Notes: generated from the sequence alone by a model not told the origin. A stretch of DNA of 64,000 nt from Gracilariopsis chorda (GCA_003194525.1 NBIV01000293.1:32039-96038), one strand, 5' to 3'; counted from the first letter of the stretch, positions 23,201 to 33,062 are shown. A program made the numbers and translations.

Positions 23201-24844
23201 CACCTTGGCTGGAGGATCAGGACCAAGTTGGATACGGAAAACTTTCCTGTACCGATTCAAAGATGTCGAAAGCATGGCACAGCCTTTCTCGGACATCCCA
23301 TTCTCTTTCGCTTCCTTTAGCATTCTATTGAAAGCTTTGTCGATGTCTTCCTTCTTGTCGACACCGATGTTTGCACCTGCAGCCTCTGGCAAATCAATGG
23401 GATCATCATCGACTGAATTGTATCGCATTCCGTTGTATGCAGCTCGCGCTATCTTCACCTCCGATCCATCGAGTTCGTCGAAACTTTTTCCGTGCAGCGT
23501 CTGTCCGACGTTCTCAAGGTGGGACTTCAGGTTAAAACCCATCTTCTTCAGCAACGGGCGTCCCAGCAGGACCTCGTCCATGGCTTGGTCGACAACCAGG
23601 AAAGGAATATGGTGAATTCGAATCGGCAAATTTGTATTTGGAAGCATTATGGTCACAGATAGCTTCACTCTGCGTGAGGCCGTGAACGTGATCGGGTTTT
23701 CGTGGGACCCACGGATTGCGGGGCAAAGTGATACCTTCTCAGGAAGTGCTTCGTACTGTAGATCCGGGACGGCAGCAATCAACTTCTCGAACTGGACGAG
23801 AGACAGTGCACTTTCGTCAGAGCCGTAGTCGCCTAAGGCCACAAATGGTACTGAGTCCTCAATCATTACCTTGTAACGGCCCTCTTCTTCATCGGTATGA
23901 TCTTCACCTTGTGCACGGACGCTTTTGAAACGGGCAGGACTCGGCTTCCTCTTTCCAGCGCGGTACTCGTCGAGCAACTCCTTCTTCCGTTCCTCACTCG
24001 AGTTTGGACACTCCATGACCCGGTGAATAGCGTCACAGTCCGGGTTGAGACAAGGCTTGTCCCAGGTGGAGCGAGACTTGTCGCTAGCCCTGGCCTTCGG
24101 ATAGTTTTGGCGCGGATTGGGAGTCGTTTTCTGCTTCCTTCTGGGACCAGAATATTTTTCTGTTCCCTCAGCATCGAAAACACGCTTGCCTTTGCGTGGT
24201 GTACGCTTGTTCAACCTGCCGCGGGCAATTTCACCCTGAGCTACCTCAACCGCTATGGCACTGACACGAGTCTGGAAGAAGGACAAGCTAGACTTCTGTT
24301 CACCAGTCCAACAGTCCCTAGCGGAGCGGATGCGTTCGCGAAGCTCTGGCGGTTCGAGCTTCTGCACGAGTTTCCAAATGAGGGACTTGCAAGTCTCCTT
24401 GTCATCGATTACTTCAGAAGCGTTGTTTTTGTCGAGGGCGCTCACGATTTTGACGATGAAACTTAGCGCGGCTCCACTGGGGTCTTGCTTGTTCACCTCA
24501 TACTTGACGGTCTCTAGGGCAGAGCGCACGCGTTCAGTCAAATCCTCCGGAGCGGTTTCTAGTCTGGTATCAAACCAGGCCTTCACACATGTGTCAGTAG
24601 ACTGGCCGGCGTTAGATGCGCCCTCGATTTGCCGAAGTAGACACAGACTCTGCAGTAGCACAGGGTCGAGGCACTGTCGAATGGTTGCAGGAACAATCTG
24701 GCGAGAGGCATCGCGTGTGCGATTAAGATCGTTGACTTTTTCCTTGTACGCAGTGTACTCAATGTCAAATTTGATAAGGTCGGGCTGTGTGACATCCTTC
24801 AGAACAGGAGCATTCAGTGTTGATACAACTCCGAACGAAGACAT
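20234..24844 (-). CDS. Gypsy-1 gag-pol polyprotein, 1536 aa
   Basis: A single open frame encodes all functions for retrotransposition. Gag covers residues 1 to about 320, with a zinc-knuckle-like C-x4-C-x3-H-x4-C at 265-279. The protease region has D-Y-G at 339-341 where D-S/T-G is usual, and LLGRPLL at 426-432. RT spans about 565-765, with WLDD at 714-717 in place of YxDD. RNase H spans about 870-1010 (FTDAS 877-881, TDHAN 953-957). The integrase zinc site has H1097, H1103, C1133 and C1136, and the catalytic triad is D1165, D1223 and E1259. A C-terminal chromodomain lies at about 1467-1525. The ATG is 77 bp inside the 5' LTR. Gag and pol are fused without a frameshift. Confidence 0.94.
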   Translation of the reverse strand: MSSFGVVSTLNAPVLKDVTQPDLIKFDIEYTAYKEKVNDLNRTRDASRQIVPATIRQCLDPVLLQSLCLLRQIEGASNAGQSTDTCVKAWFDTRLETAPEDLTERVRSALETVKYEVNKQDPSGAALSFIVKIVSALDKNNASEVIDDKETCKSLIWKLVQKLEPPELRERIRSARDCWTGEQKSSLSFFQTRVSAIAVEVAQGEIARGRLNKRTPRKGKRVFDAEGTEKYSGPRRKQKTTPNPRQNYPKARASDKSRSTWDKPCLNPDCDAIHRVMECPNSSEERKKELLDEYRAGKRKPSPARFKSVRAQGEDHTDEEEGRYKVMIEDSVPFVALGDYGSDESALSLVQFEKLIAAVPDLQYEALPEKVSLCPAIRGSHENPITFTASRRVKLSVTIMLPNTNLPIRIHHIPFLVVDQAMDEVLLGRPLLKKMGFNLKSHLENVGQTLHGKSFDELDGSEVKIARAAYNGMRYNSVDDDPIDLPEAAGANIGVDKKEDIDKAFNRMLKEAKENGMSEKGCAMLSTSLNRYRKVFRIQLGPDPPAKVTPLTILPKANAAPFRSPQRRYAPPQTAFIASTIRKLEKVGAVFKNPTARWASPALAVPKPGSEGFRFTVDLRGPNSQTEPIVSAMPHLESQLQTVQGSTCFAKVDMAHAYWQIPIATESQEMMSIQTPLGVYSSTRLLQGSTDAGNHYQAVTHSAFQEKVKRFLQWLDDFLLHAISEEELLDVLEAFFAVCEKYGFKIHAEKSQLFLKEAKFCGRTISASGVRFDPRQLDALIQMRTPTLGGDLQQFLCATNWMRTSIPSYANIVAPLHELMESVYQQAGGRTKRKVSKIPLASLWGAEHDSAFAIIKQRLARSTELAHPKQNSCLCLFTDASETHWSAILTQVSREDIKKEVEKQDHEPLSFLSGAFTGPARSWSVPEKEAFPVVEAMCRLDYIIMGRTVAIFTDHANLVYLFDPYGQNPGMARHTACKLMRWAVKLSAYRYVIEHLAGERNVWADMLTRWAVQGKSTVRVARFRRLKSLMLAPVSPHLDPKLDWPRPEDIKKSQRKHKESARKSFSEQNEILVNENGVVWIPEEDQLLQLRILIAAHTGLGGHRGWRTTLTTVKAHFWWTSITKDVETFVRSCLHCLATETGETVPRPLGHALHAGKPNEMIHFDYCYISKGEDEFCYVLVIKDDFSGYVWLVPTTEADAVSTANALLSWFASFGTVVQWVSDRGTHFKNEVVRALREQTNGSHHFTLAYFPWSNGTVEVVCRELLRAMRALLSEFQLPQRSWPSVVPLVQSVLNNSPLTRLGNRCPLNVFTGLPQNNPLLSVKSSVQNKILIKTIEEIRAKQLMTIEDLHSALDDMHRDVVRTTSKKREDEVRRHNNRTNVRPINFTEGDYVLRGVYRKDRGRKPSVRWRGPYRVTACLTEYIFEVEDLLTGARSEVHGRRLKFFRNKDFEITEEVRNQLAYQENELLVVKEFQDIKVRDGTVQLLTSWKGFDETENDWVSLELMQEDVPTLVKEFLEEIRKAGTRRQQRVAASV

Positions 24845-24911
24845 TGCACCTGTGGTTGGTCACTCACGCTCTTAGATATCAGCACGGCACCGACAAAATA
24901 CTCTTTAGAGA

Positions 24912-24921
24912 CAAAGCGCTT
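24912..24921 (-). promoter_or_regulatory. Gypsy-1 putative primer-binding site
   Basis: Directly after the 5' LTR (element orientation) lies AAGCGCTTTG. The same ten bases directly follow the gypsy-3 5' LTR at 38008-38017. It does not start with TGG, so it does not match an ordinary tRNA 3' CCA end. Confidence 0.5.
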
Positions 24922-25543
24922 TGATGGTATGTCGTGCCGGCGTCAATCGTTGAACGTCTGGACGCAATATCAAAGGTAGCATAGAACGTAAGTCAAACCC
25001 GATACCTCGAAACGAAAAAACACTCGAGCGTACTGCGTCCGGGCACAAGTCGAGGGACCAGAATAAAATCCTGGACGCGGTTACCTGTCCAGACAAAAAG
25101 TCTGTACACTCTTTTTCGGGGAACGGAAAACGTCCGGGAGGAAATGCTTTCACAGTCCAGTTCTCCGGGTGGTCGCGCAACCGGCAAGGTATTGGGCACA
25201 CCGCTCTGGGTCCCCTCTGCCTTCTCGCACTCGCGCTCAAAGTTGGCAGAGTATTTATTAGCTGTGTTAGCAGCTGCAACCCGATTTTCTACACAGGTAA
25301 ATCAAATCAGAACTGTGTTCTGTGAATTATAGGCACAACGTGGCCTCATAATTCAAGGTCCCACCTATCAAAGATAGATATAGATTAGTCTCAGCGAAGT
25401 GTCCGCGGGACCTGCTAAACCAAGTCCGCACATCCGCCACCAGACTAATCTCCTGATCTCATCAACTGGATTGAACGCCAGCGGGCCTTCTCCGATACAT
25501 ACGTAGCGTCCCTCTACGCAGAGATCGGTGGAGCCTTACATCA
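24922..25543 (-). repeat. Gypsy-1 5' LTR (element orientation)
   Basis: 622 bp, identical by eye to 19560-20181, followed by the right-hand CTGAA target duplication at 25544-25548. Confidence 0.93.
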
Positions 25544-27123
25544 CTGAACGAAGCCGCAGACCTACCTCTAGATTCTCTGACACACAGCATAGCTCTCTAA
25601 TCACACGGGAAGACTCTTTGGGCTCTATCCTGAACAATATACAAGAAGTCAAACAATCCAGGAACTGGCCCAGCTGGGAGAGGGCCATCGAAGAAGAATT
25701 CTCGTCTTTGAAATCGATGCAGACCTGGAATATCGTGAGCAAACTTGAGGGAGCAAAATTAATTGGCTCAAAACTCGTTTTTGCAACGAAGTTCAATGAT
25801 GAAGGTTCTATTTCCTGATATAAGGCAAAGATAGTTGCCAAAGGATGCCAGCAAGGCCAAAATAGCTCATTTATACTCTCCTGTAGTGGATTTTGGAACA
25901 CTTCGAGTGGCACTATCATTGGTATTCACACTTGGCCTTGAGATTCACCAGCTTGACGTGAAATGTGCCTTCTTGAATGGGCACATTGACAAGGACAAAC
26001 CGGTGTACATGTCATCGCCAGAAGGACTGAGCATGGGATTGCTGGATGGCCAGATACTCAAACTGAATAGAGCCATCTATGGTTTAAAGCAATCAAACTC
26101 TATATGGAGTAGGCTGTTTACTGACCGGCTCCGGAAGCTTGGGTTTACACAGTGCCTCACTGATCAGTGCTTCTTACACTTGATACGGAAAGGAAAAATA
26201 TTGTGGGTGCTGCTCTATGTTGATGATCTTCTGCTAATTGGCGATGATGCGGACCTTATTCATGAAATGAAGAGAATGCTGTCATCAGAATTTGAAATGA
26301 AGGAATGTGCCAATTCGGACAGTTTTCTGGGTGTCTACATTCACAGAGATAAGCAGCAGATGATTCTACATCAGCAGCCGTTCATTGAGAGAATGCTTTG
26401 CCGGTTTCACATGGAACGTTCCATCCCTGTTGCAAATCTGACGGACACAGGGTACAAGGGTTCTGAGACTCTTGAAGCAGAGCCATTGCCAACGAGGGTC
26501 ACCTACCAAGAGGCTATTAGGTCGTTGTTATACCTCTCTACTCGCAACAGACCTGATATATCCAATGCAGTGAACGTTCTCTCACAAGCTCAGGCTGGAC
26601 CAACAGCAGCACACCGGAATGCTGTGAAACGAATCTTTCGTTACCTAAGCAGTACAAGGACGTAAGGGCCTCAGAGTTCAGTAACATCTGACACTGATAA
26701 GGTTCTTGTGGCTTATGCTGATGCGGAATGGTCTGGAGATGACGTGGATCGGAAATCAATCAGTGGATTTTGCCTGTTCTTGTTCGGCAACCTAGTGGTT
26801 TGGAGAACTCTGAAGCAGGCATTTGTTGCTACTTCTACCACTGATTCTGAATACATCTCTTTGTCAGAGTGTGTGAAACCAGTTAGGTGGGCTCGAAACC
26901 TACTTCAGGAACTTGGAGTTGTAGAAGCTTTATATCCAATAAAAGTGTACGAAGACAACTCAGGAGTGTTTGAATGGGTCAGAGGAATTTGAAGAGCCAA
27001 TATTGAGTTGCGTTACCACTTTGTCCAAGAAGGTGTGGAATCCGGGGAAATTGCTTTGCATTGCTGCGATACGAAGGATTTGATTGCAGATCTATTAACC
27101 AAGCCAGTCAAGAGAAAGGTTTC
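25544..27123 (+). pseudogene. Copia-1 pol: reverse transcriptase and RNase H
   Basis: It continues the pol linker and then RT: WERAIEEEF near the start, the substrate-side LDVKCAFLNGHI, MSSPEGL, and catalytic LLYVDDLLLIGDD near 26215. RNase H follows (AYADAEWSGD, then VEDNSG-like YEDNSG and a terminal LLTKPV). It is broken by TGA at 25816 (probably from CGA), a frameshift and small loss near 25830-25870, TAA at 26663, TGA at 26990 and TAA near 27127. The gene is clearly dead. Confidence 0.88.
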
Positions 27124-27169
27124 GTAAGTTAAGAGGTCAAATTGGAGTTTCTCATTGTGCTCATGGCAT

Positions 27170-27177
27170 GGGGGGGA
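27170..27177 (+). promoter_or_regulatory. Copia-1 polypurine tract
   Basis: The purine run GGGGGGGA lies immediately 5' of the TGATGT start of the 3' LTR, as expected for the plus-strand primer. Confidence 0.6.
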
Positions 27178-27183
27178 TGATGT

Positions 27184-27413
27184 TGTTGCACTACTGAGTT
27201 GCACTACTGACGTAAGCTCAACAACTACTTACGATGACATTAGTCTCGTACAGCTCGCGCTGCTCCCAGGATGGGCTAAAATAAACTCCTGAGTCGCGCT
27301 TGGCACTGCCTGCCAAGAGCGGTGGACAGTGACGAAGAAGAAGGACTTCTCACTGCGTTTTCTCTCCTTAGAACGGACCCTGTACGCTGCGCGAAATGTC
27401 CACACAACCAATA
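27184..27413 (+). repeat. Copia-2 5' LTR
   Basis: 230 bp, paired with 32660-32889. It contains an internal near-duplicate at its start (tgcactactga, twice). Confidence 0.88.
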
Positions 27414-27427
27414 GTTATGGGCCCAGC
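27414..27427 (+). promoter_or_regulatory. Copia-2 primer-binding site (half initiator-tRNA type)
   Basis: GTTATGGGCCCAGC begins at the first base after the LTR and is complementary to the initiator tRNA-Met anticodon arm (known copia priming mode). The gag ATG at 27417 lies within it. Confidence 0.8.
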
Positions 27428-28744
27428 ACAGGGTAGCGCAAAACCCTTCGCGCCTACAGACCCCCCAATGTTCAATCCTGCGGGAGATTTGCAAGAGTAT
27501 CGTCGGGAAGTGTCGCGTTGGGTTGAAACGATTCAAGCAGCGTCGCAACAAGGTTCCGTTCGTCTCTACAAAACAATGTATGCCACACTCCAAGACACTT
27601 GTACGACCTTGGTCTTCCGAGAGAGGAGAAAGCTATCGTCGACGGAGCTCAGAGGAAGAAACATATCAACTACAAGCAAGCAGACCAGATTGACCCCATC
27701 AAGCAGATTTTGAAGCTAATCGCAGTTGACCCCCCGATAGCAGTTGTTACACGCTTGATATTCTCATTTAATGACGTTAAGTCTTGTCTTCGGTCTTGAT
27801 TGGAAGACTTGAACTCGTTTGCTTCGCGCCTTCGCGGTTTAGCCACTGAATACCTAATGCATGTTGGATTATCTGCATCATCTCAAGTTGGCGAGGTGCT
27901 TTCGATCACGCTCCTCAACAATGCTTTCCTCAATGAGGAAACTGTGATCAACGCCAGGATTCAGCTTGTAGCTTTAGCAAAGGCTCCAATGAAAGCCAAG
28001 GTTCAAGAAGAAATCTCTATTACAATGGAATCACTTTCTCAAGGGTTGAAGGTATTCAGGGATCTGAAACAGGTGCTTCAACGAAACGAAAACCGACCGC
28101 TATCTTCTGACAGTACAGATACCACTCGAAGCAAAGCTCAATCGCTCATATGACAAGTTACCAATGTGATTGATGAGAATGTTCAACTAGAGAATTACCC
28201 CATTGAAAAGAAAGCATCCGTTGAAGAAGAAAGTGAAATATTTTCTACTGGTCTCCGTTGCAAGCTCAATCTTGATGATGCAGTTACAATGATTCGCAAC
28301 CTGACGTCGTCACCGAAGAGCGCAGAAAAGACCTACACGAAGTCGGAAATTAATAACATGGTATCACAACGAGTGGTACAGCGCATTGAGCAACGCCTTA
28401 ATCAGGCTATGGTTGCATACCAGAAAAAGCTAGGCCTTCAATCTGATCGTTTGCATCCCATGGGCTCGTCGTTTTCTGGACCCTTGTCTACACAGAAAGA
28501 CAAAACTAAACCGCCCACAGTTGGTGTCAAGGACAAGAAACGGAAGCCAGATGATCGAGGATTTTGTTACGACTATGGCTCAAAAAACCATCGCCAAGGA
28601 TCAAAAGAATGTAAGAATCCTAGTTTCTACACGAAATGGCTTCAATCAGAAAAGTTGAATCCTTCAGAACAGGATCGGCCACACCATACTGAACGCTGGG
28701 ATTTTTGGCGGGGCTTCACCTCCTTGCAAACCAGTCGTCGTTAA
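27417..28744 (+). pseudogene. Copia-2 gag, frameshifted
   Basis: Starts M-G-P inside the PBS (an upstream in-frame ATG at 27396 lies in the LTR). A frameshift near 27610, TGA at 27797 and TGA at 28151 interrupt the coding sequence. The C-terminal half has a zinc-knuckle relic (CYDYGSKNHRQGSKEC, with Tyr where the second Cys is expected) and ends at 28744. Pol lies in the -1 frame relative to this last gag segment. Confidence 0.8.
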
Positions 28745-31700
28745 CTGCAGGTAGTGAAACCTACTCAGGTATAAGGCCATCTAAGGATCCAAGTCCGATC
28801 CTTGACCCAGGCTGTCCGAAGAGTGTGGGAGGAATTGAATTGATCTCTGAGCTCTGCGCATCTCTGCGTATTGAGTTACAACTCAAACCTTTAGATTGTG
28901 AACCATTTCTACATGGCTTTGGAGAACACTGTGCCAATGCGCTCTAAGTGTTCGCGATCTGGACACTAGACAGTGAAGACGAATACGGAAAAGCTTTCTT
29001 TATTCCGTTCTATGTAGTAGTTGGTGATGGACCTATTCTGCTAGGAAATGACTTACTCTCTCGTTCAGATGTGCTTGGCAATGCAAACCAATTGCGCATT
29101 CTGAAAGTGGTCGCTGGACCAAGTGAAATCCTTCTCAGAACGTACTGCGCTGGACAAGATCTGTCCAAGCGTACCCGTCTTCTTCTCGTACCTTCCAGGA
29201 TCAAGTCGATGAAAGCCGTTTTTGCCCCAACTTTGAAAACGAAGAGACAGTTTATTGAAAATGAAGAACTTTTTACCAAACGGTTTCATGTTAATACCCA
29301 TATGCGTCCAAGGGAAATGAAGAACCTCTGTCGACAAGCAAAACTTCTGACCAAAACTCTCGCTGCGCCTCTGGACGAAGCATATGACAAATGCACAAGT
29401 TGCAAGTCAACTGGGCGGCCCCTTGCTTCCAGAAAAGTTTCATTCTCACGTCTTTTACAAAGCTTTAACGATCATTTGCAGGTTGACTTCATGTTTGTGG
29501 CAGAGCTGGGAAATCTTCCCATCCTACACATGAAAGACGCAGCTACTGGCCTAACTGTGGCGTTATTGACGTTCTCTCGTTCAATGCTTGAAGCACGGAA
29601 GTCCATTTTCTTGCACTGGATCACAGTACACAGGCCTCCAAGAGAACTTTCAGGAGATCCTGAGTTCAACATTGACCAAATCCAACTCTTATGTGCAGAG
29701 AATCCAATCAAGTTCTCTCCAGGTCCTGCGAGAAGACACAACAAATTTGGTACTGTCTAGTCTTCACATGAGTCTGTACGCTATCTCATACAGCGAATAC
29801 TAAAGGATCATGACTACGCAATATCTCGAGTTATACCGGTCTCCTCAGACCATGAAATTGTCTCCAAAGCTGCTTTTCTAAAGAACATGCTCCAAGGCTC
29901 AAACCTAGTATCCAGTTTCGAGTCGGCTCGAGGTTACAGACCTTCAATCACTGGGCTTTCTCAAAGTCCAACCAGCAAGGATATTATCTCGGCACATACA
30001 GAGAAAACCACACGGCGAGCTTTGCATCGTTTTCTGAGGTCAGGGGACATCAAAACGTTATCTCGAACGTTGCTTTCGCCAGGGACTCCGGTTTTCTTCT
30101 TCAGAAAAACCCAAAAATGTGCTGTCTGGCTTGAAGGATACGTAAATGAGACCTACAGCCATCTGGTCGCAGTCTCTTCTAAGCCCAATTCAGGCGGTAC
30201 CAACTACGCTGTTGCGTACGAGGATCTGAGACTTAGACCGCTCAGTCCCCTTGTCAGAGATTTGGAACGTCTACAACTTGGTTTCCAAGAGCTGCCCTCC
30301 GAGATTATGGATAGCGTTAACGCTGTCGTGGAAGAACCTATCCTTCGACCAATCCCAAACCCACTAGTGGTAACTACGTATCATTCACCAATGCACATTG
30401 ATGATGTCTTTGAACATTGTCCCTTGGACTACGCCGTGTAAGATGACCATCCAGCTAGTATTTCATATCTGGCAAAAACGCAGTTCCGTCAATCCTTTAA
30501 AGCTTCTTCTAAAGATATTGGTCTCTATGCATCTTCGAAGATGAAACCATTACCTCTCAAGTCTGCTTCCCAACCAATACTTCGAGAACTCTGCAATTCT
30601 TTAGGATCAGGGCCTTTATCAGAATAGAAGCTCCAATGCGCGCCCCGTTGGTTGCTGGATCATGCCATAGGCAACGAGAAAGAAGCTTACCGCAAAAACA
30701 AGGCGTATAGACCGGTCTCCGTTTGGGCTCTTCCTCGGAACGCCAACCTCATCTCTTCGTATCATTTCTTTGTCATCAAACATGACGGAGAGAGCAAAGC
30801 TTTGAAACTTAAATGCCGGCTCGTACCACATGGGAATAAGGACAAGGACAAAGACCAGTTGCGATCAGATTCGGCAACAGCCCAATTCCCTGCTATTAGA
30901 CTGCTGCTCTCGATGGCAGTCCTGTTTCATTTTCGAATTGCCTCCATTGACATTAAGTCTGCTTATCTGCAAGCGGGCTCCATCAAACGTGACATATATA
31001 TGAGGCCCCCGAGAAGTTGGGTAGACCCGTTTGACGAAGTCTGGAAAATACTTGTCCCAACGTATGGTCTCGTTGACTCTAGTCGCTTGTGGCAGCTTTT
31101 TGCGGAGGATTGGTTGTTGAAGCGTGGTTTTGTCCCGATTCCAGGACACCCTCAGCTGTTTCTTTTATGGGAGAATCAAGAAGTTGTCTTAATTCTTGCA
31201 AAAGGGGTAGACGATATGATATTCGCAGGAAGCCATGAGGAACTGTTTCGGTTTCATGAATTTATATCCGCACAGTTCGAAGTCGGAAGATTCTTGCAAG
31301 GCCAGGACATGGTTTTCAATCGCCTTGTCATCATTCAATTGCCAAACTTCTCAATACGAGTATCAATGAAGTAGTTCCAAAAAACAATTGTTCCCCTTTC
31401 TGTTCCTCCTCCAAGAAAAAAGGAAAGCGATGACATCTGAACAGCTAGGGAACTAAGCGATGTTCAGAGCTTGAAGGGTAAGCTCAACTTTCTTGTTCAT
31501 GGAGCACTCTCTCAAGCTTCAGTCGTTGTAAGCAAGCTCCAGCAACAGGTTTCTCGCCTCAAGGTACACCACATGCGTCAGCTAAACAGCGCAACAAAGC
31601 AACTTAAGAGCCTTAACTCAGTTTTCCTTTACCAGTCCTTGCCCACCCCCGTTTCCTCTAACTCACAGATTCACCTCCTCAGTTTTTGTGACGCTGCTAT

Positions 31701-32172
31701 CGGTACGACATCATACGGACAATCTGGATATGTTTCCGTAATACTTGCTTATCAAAGCCCTGATTGCATATATCATGTTATTGACTGGCATTCATCAAAT
31801 CAGACGGGTGTTTCGTTTTCTTCTGCAGGAGCTGAAATCATTGCGACAGCCTTTGCGACAGACCGATCTGTTTTTGTTTCACAGACTCTTCCCTACTTCT
31901 TCCATGAGTCTGGTTTTGCGAAACAAATTCTGACAAGTCTTCTCGTTGACTCTTTTGGTCTTTACTCTACAATCTCTACGGTGCATGAACAGAGAGACTA
32001 CCGCCTACCACCTACCGTTTCAAGGGTTTGAGTTTCGTTTGAATCAGTGGAAATAGACGACATTTGCTGGCTTCCTGGTTCATCAAATATCGCGGACGCC
32101 TTACCGAAAATCAATCCGCACTCGTTTCGTTTATTAAAACGAATAATGAACGATGTAACACTGCCCAAAAAG
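28745..32172 (+). pseudogene. Copia-2 pol (protease-integrase-RT-RNase H), multiple stops
   Basis: One frame carries a protease motif ILDPGCPKSVGG (Thr/Ser to Pro change in D-T-G), an integrase with HxxxxH/CxxC-like CTSC and D at QVDFMF, and RT. RT has SIDIKSAYLQAGSIKR, YMRPP, PTYGLVDSSRLWQ and the catalytic VDD of AKGVDDMIFAG near 31205. RNase H remnants include SFCDAAIG, SAGAEIIATA and the terminal DICWLPGSSNIADAL. Nonsense codons include TAA 28945, TAG 29758, TAA 30439, TAG 30625 and TAG 31372. The ILDxG-PKSVGG and VDD style match CoDi-like copia elements of algae and stramenopiles. Confidence 0.85.
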
Positions 32173-32659
32173 GTTGCAGCGCATCTGGAGAAACATTAGT
32201 TGTCGAACTATACTCTATACGTCTTCGATGCCTGCCCTTTATCTGGAGTATGCTATGGAAACAAAAAATGAAAATGAGTTTGCTCCAGGTTATGCGTAAG
32301 ACACTAGATCGCCCCCTGCTGCGTGGTTCCCTCCATTTTAGTACATTTTGTTACCGTTACGAAGGCGTGGAATTACAGCCGAACTGGACATCCCTGCCCC
32401 CACAATTAAGTAGGCACTCAATACACCTTCCTGTGGTCAGCCTTCGTGACGGATATACAACACGGACGCTATTTTCGCGTCAGCACTTCATGACTTAACG
32501 ATCTCATTTCGTCGAGCACCTGGTTGGTCTTGAACCCAGTCCTTTTTTTCTCATTTAACCACAGTGTTACCACTCTGCTACGGTCACTTCTCTTTCTTAT
32601 CTACGTTAAACCTCTACAGGTATTTATTCTGCTTTGGATGTTCACCTCCAACTGGGGGG
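32173..32659. other. Copia-2 3' untranslated region with tRNA-like boxes on the minus strand
   Basis: After the RNase H relic no protein is recognisable. On the minus strand TAGCAGAGTGGT (32580-32569) resembles a Pol III A box and GGTTCAAGACC (32536-32526) a B box, but the acceptor and T stems do not pair well. The region ends in CTGGGGGG (32651-32659), a likely polypurine tract next to the 3' LTR. Confidence 0.45.
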
Positions 32660-32889
32660 TGTTGTACTACTGAGTTGCACTACTGAATTGAGCTCAACAA
32701 CTACTTACGCTGACATGAGCCTCGTGCAGCTCGCGCTGCTCCGAGAATGAGCTAAAATAAACTCCTGAGTTGAGCTTGGCACTGCCTGCCAAGGGCGGGG
32801 GACAGTGACGAAGAAGAAGTACTTCTCACTGCGTTTTCTCCCCTTTGAACGGACCCTGTACGCTGCGCGAAATGTCCACACAACCAATA
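32660..32889 (+). repeat. Copia-2 3' LTR
   Basis: 230 bp, paired with 27184-27413 and followed by the GATGT duplication and then the rest of the copia-1 3' LTR. Confidence 0.88.
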
Positions 32890-33062
32890 GATGTAATGTG
32901 ATACGTTTTGTGCCATGAAGCACGGGTACATTCTTTTGAGGTGACGTAGGACATATTGAGTGAGATTTAGTAATGTAATTACGCCAACTGTAGAGTAGAG
33001 ATATGAATTGTGTGGCTCCCTGCATCGAGGCCGCAATAGTTTCAAACGCTTTTGGTTTTACA
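32890..33062 (+). repeat. Copia-1 3' LTR, right part (with duplicated GATGT)
   Basis: It continues the LTR begun at 27178-27183. After removing the duplicated GATGT, the joined LTR is 174 bp, the same length as 17042-17215. Confidence 0.8.

Larger units (their letters stand above)
19560..25543 (-). mobile_element. Gypsy-1: intact, young Ty3/gypsy chromovirus-like element
   Basis: This 5984-bp element on the minus strand has 622-bp LTRs (TGATG...CATCA) that I read as identical, a 5-bp target duplication CTGAA (19555-19559 and 25544-25548) and an uninterrupted 1536-codon gag-pol ORF. It is inserted in the copia-1 pol linker. All of this points to a recent insertion and a possibly active family. 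Related decayed sequences lie at 36140-37500 and 37713-42617. Confidence 0.93.
27184..32889 (+). mobile_element. Copia-2: CoDi-like Ty1/copia element nested in the copia-1 3' LTR
   Basis: 230-bp LTRs at 27184-27413 and 32660-32889 begin TGTTG, end CAATA and differ at about 18 sites (roughly 8 percent). A 5-bp target duplication GATGT is at 27179-27183 and 32890-32894. A half-tRNA PBS follows the 5' LTR and a G-rich tract precedes the 3' LTR. Pol stays in one frame across 3.4 kb with several nonsense codons, so decay has been mostly point mutation. Confidence 0.9.
17042..33062 (+). mobile_element. Copia-1: old Ty1/copia element hosting two nested insertions
   Basis: It is bounded by 174-bp LTRs at 17042-17215 and, split by copia-2, at 27178-27183 plus 32895-33062. 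The LTRs differ at about 14 of 174 sites. The internal order is gag, protease, integrase, RT, RNase H, the Ty1/copia arrangement. Gypsy-1 (19560-25543) sits in the integrase-RT linker, and copia-2 (27184-32889) sits six bases into the 3' LTR. The coding region has several stops and frameshifts, so the element is dead. No target duplication was found at the outer ends. Confidence 0.8.
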
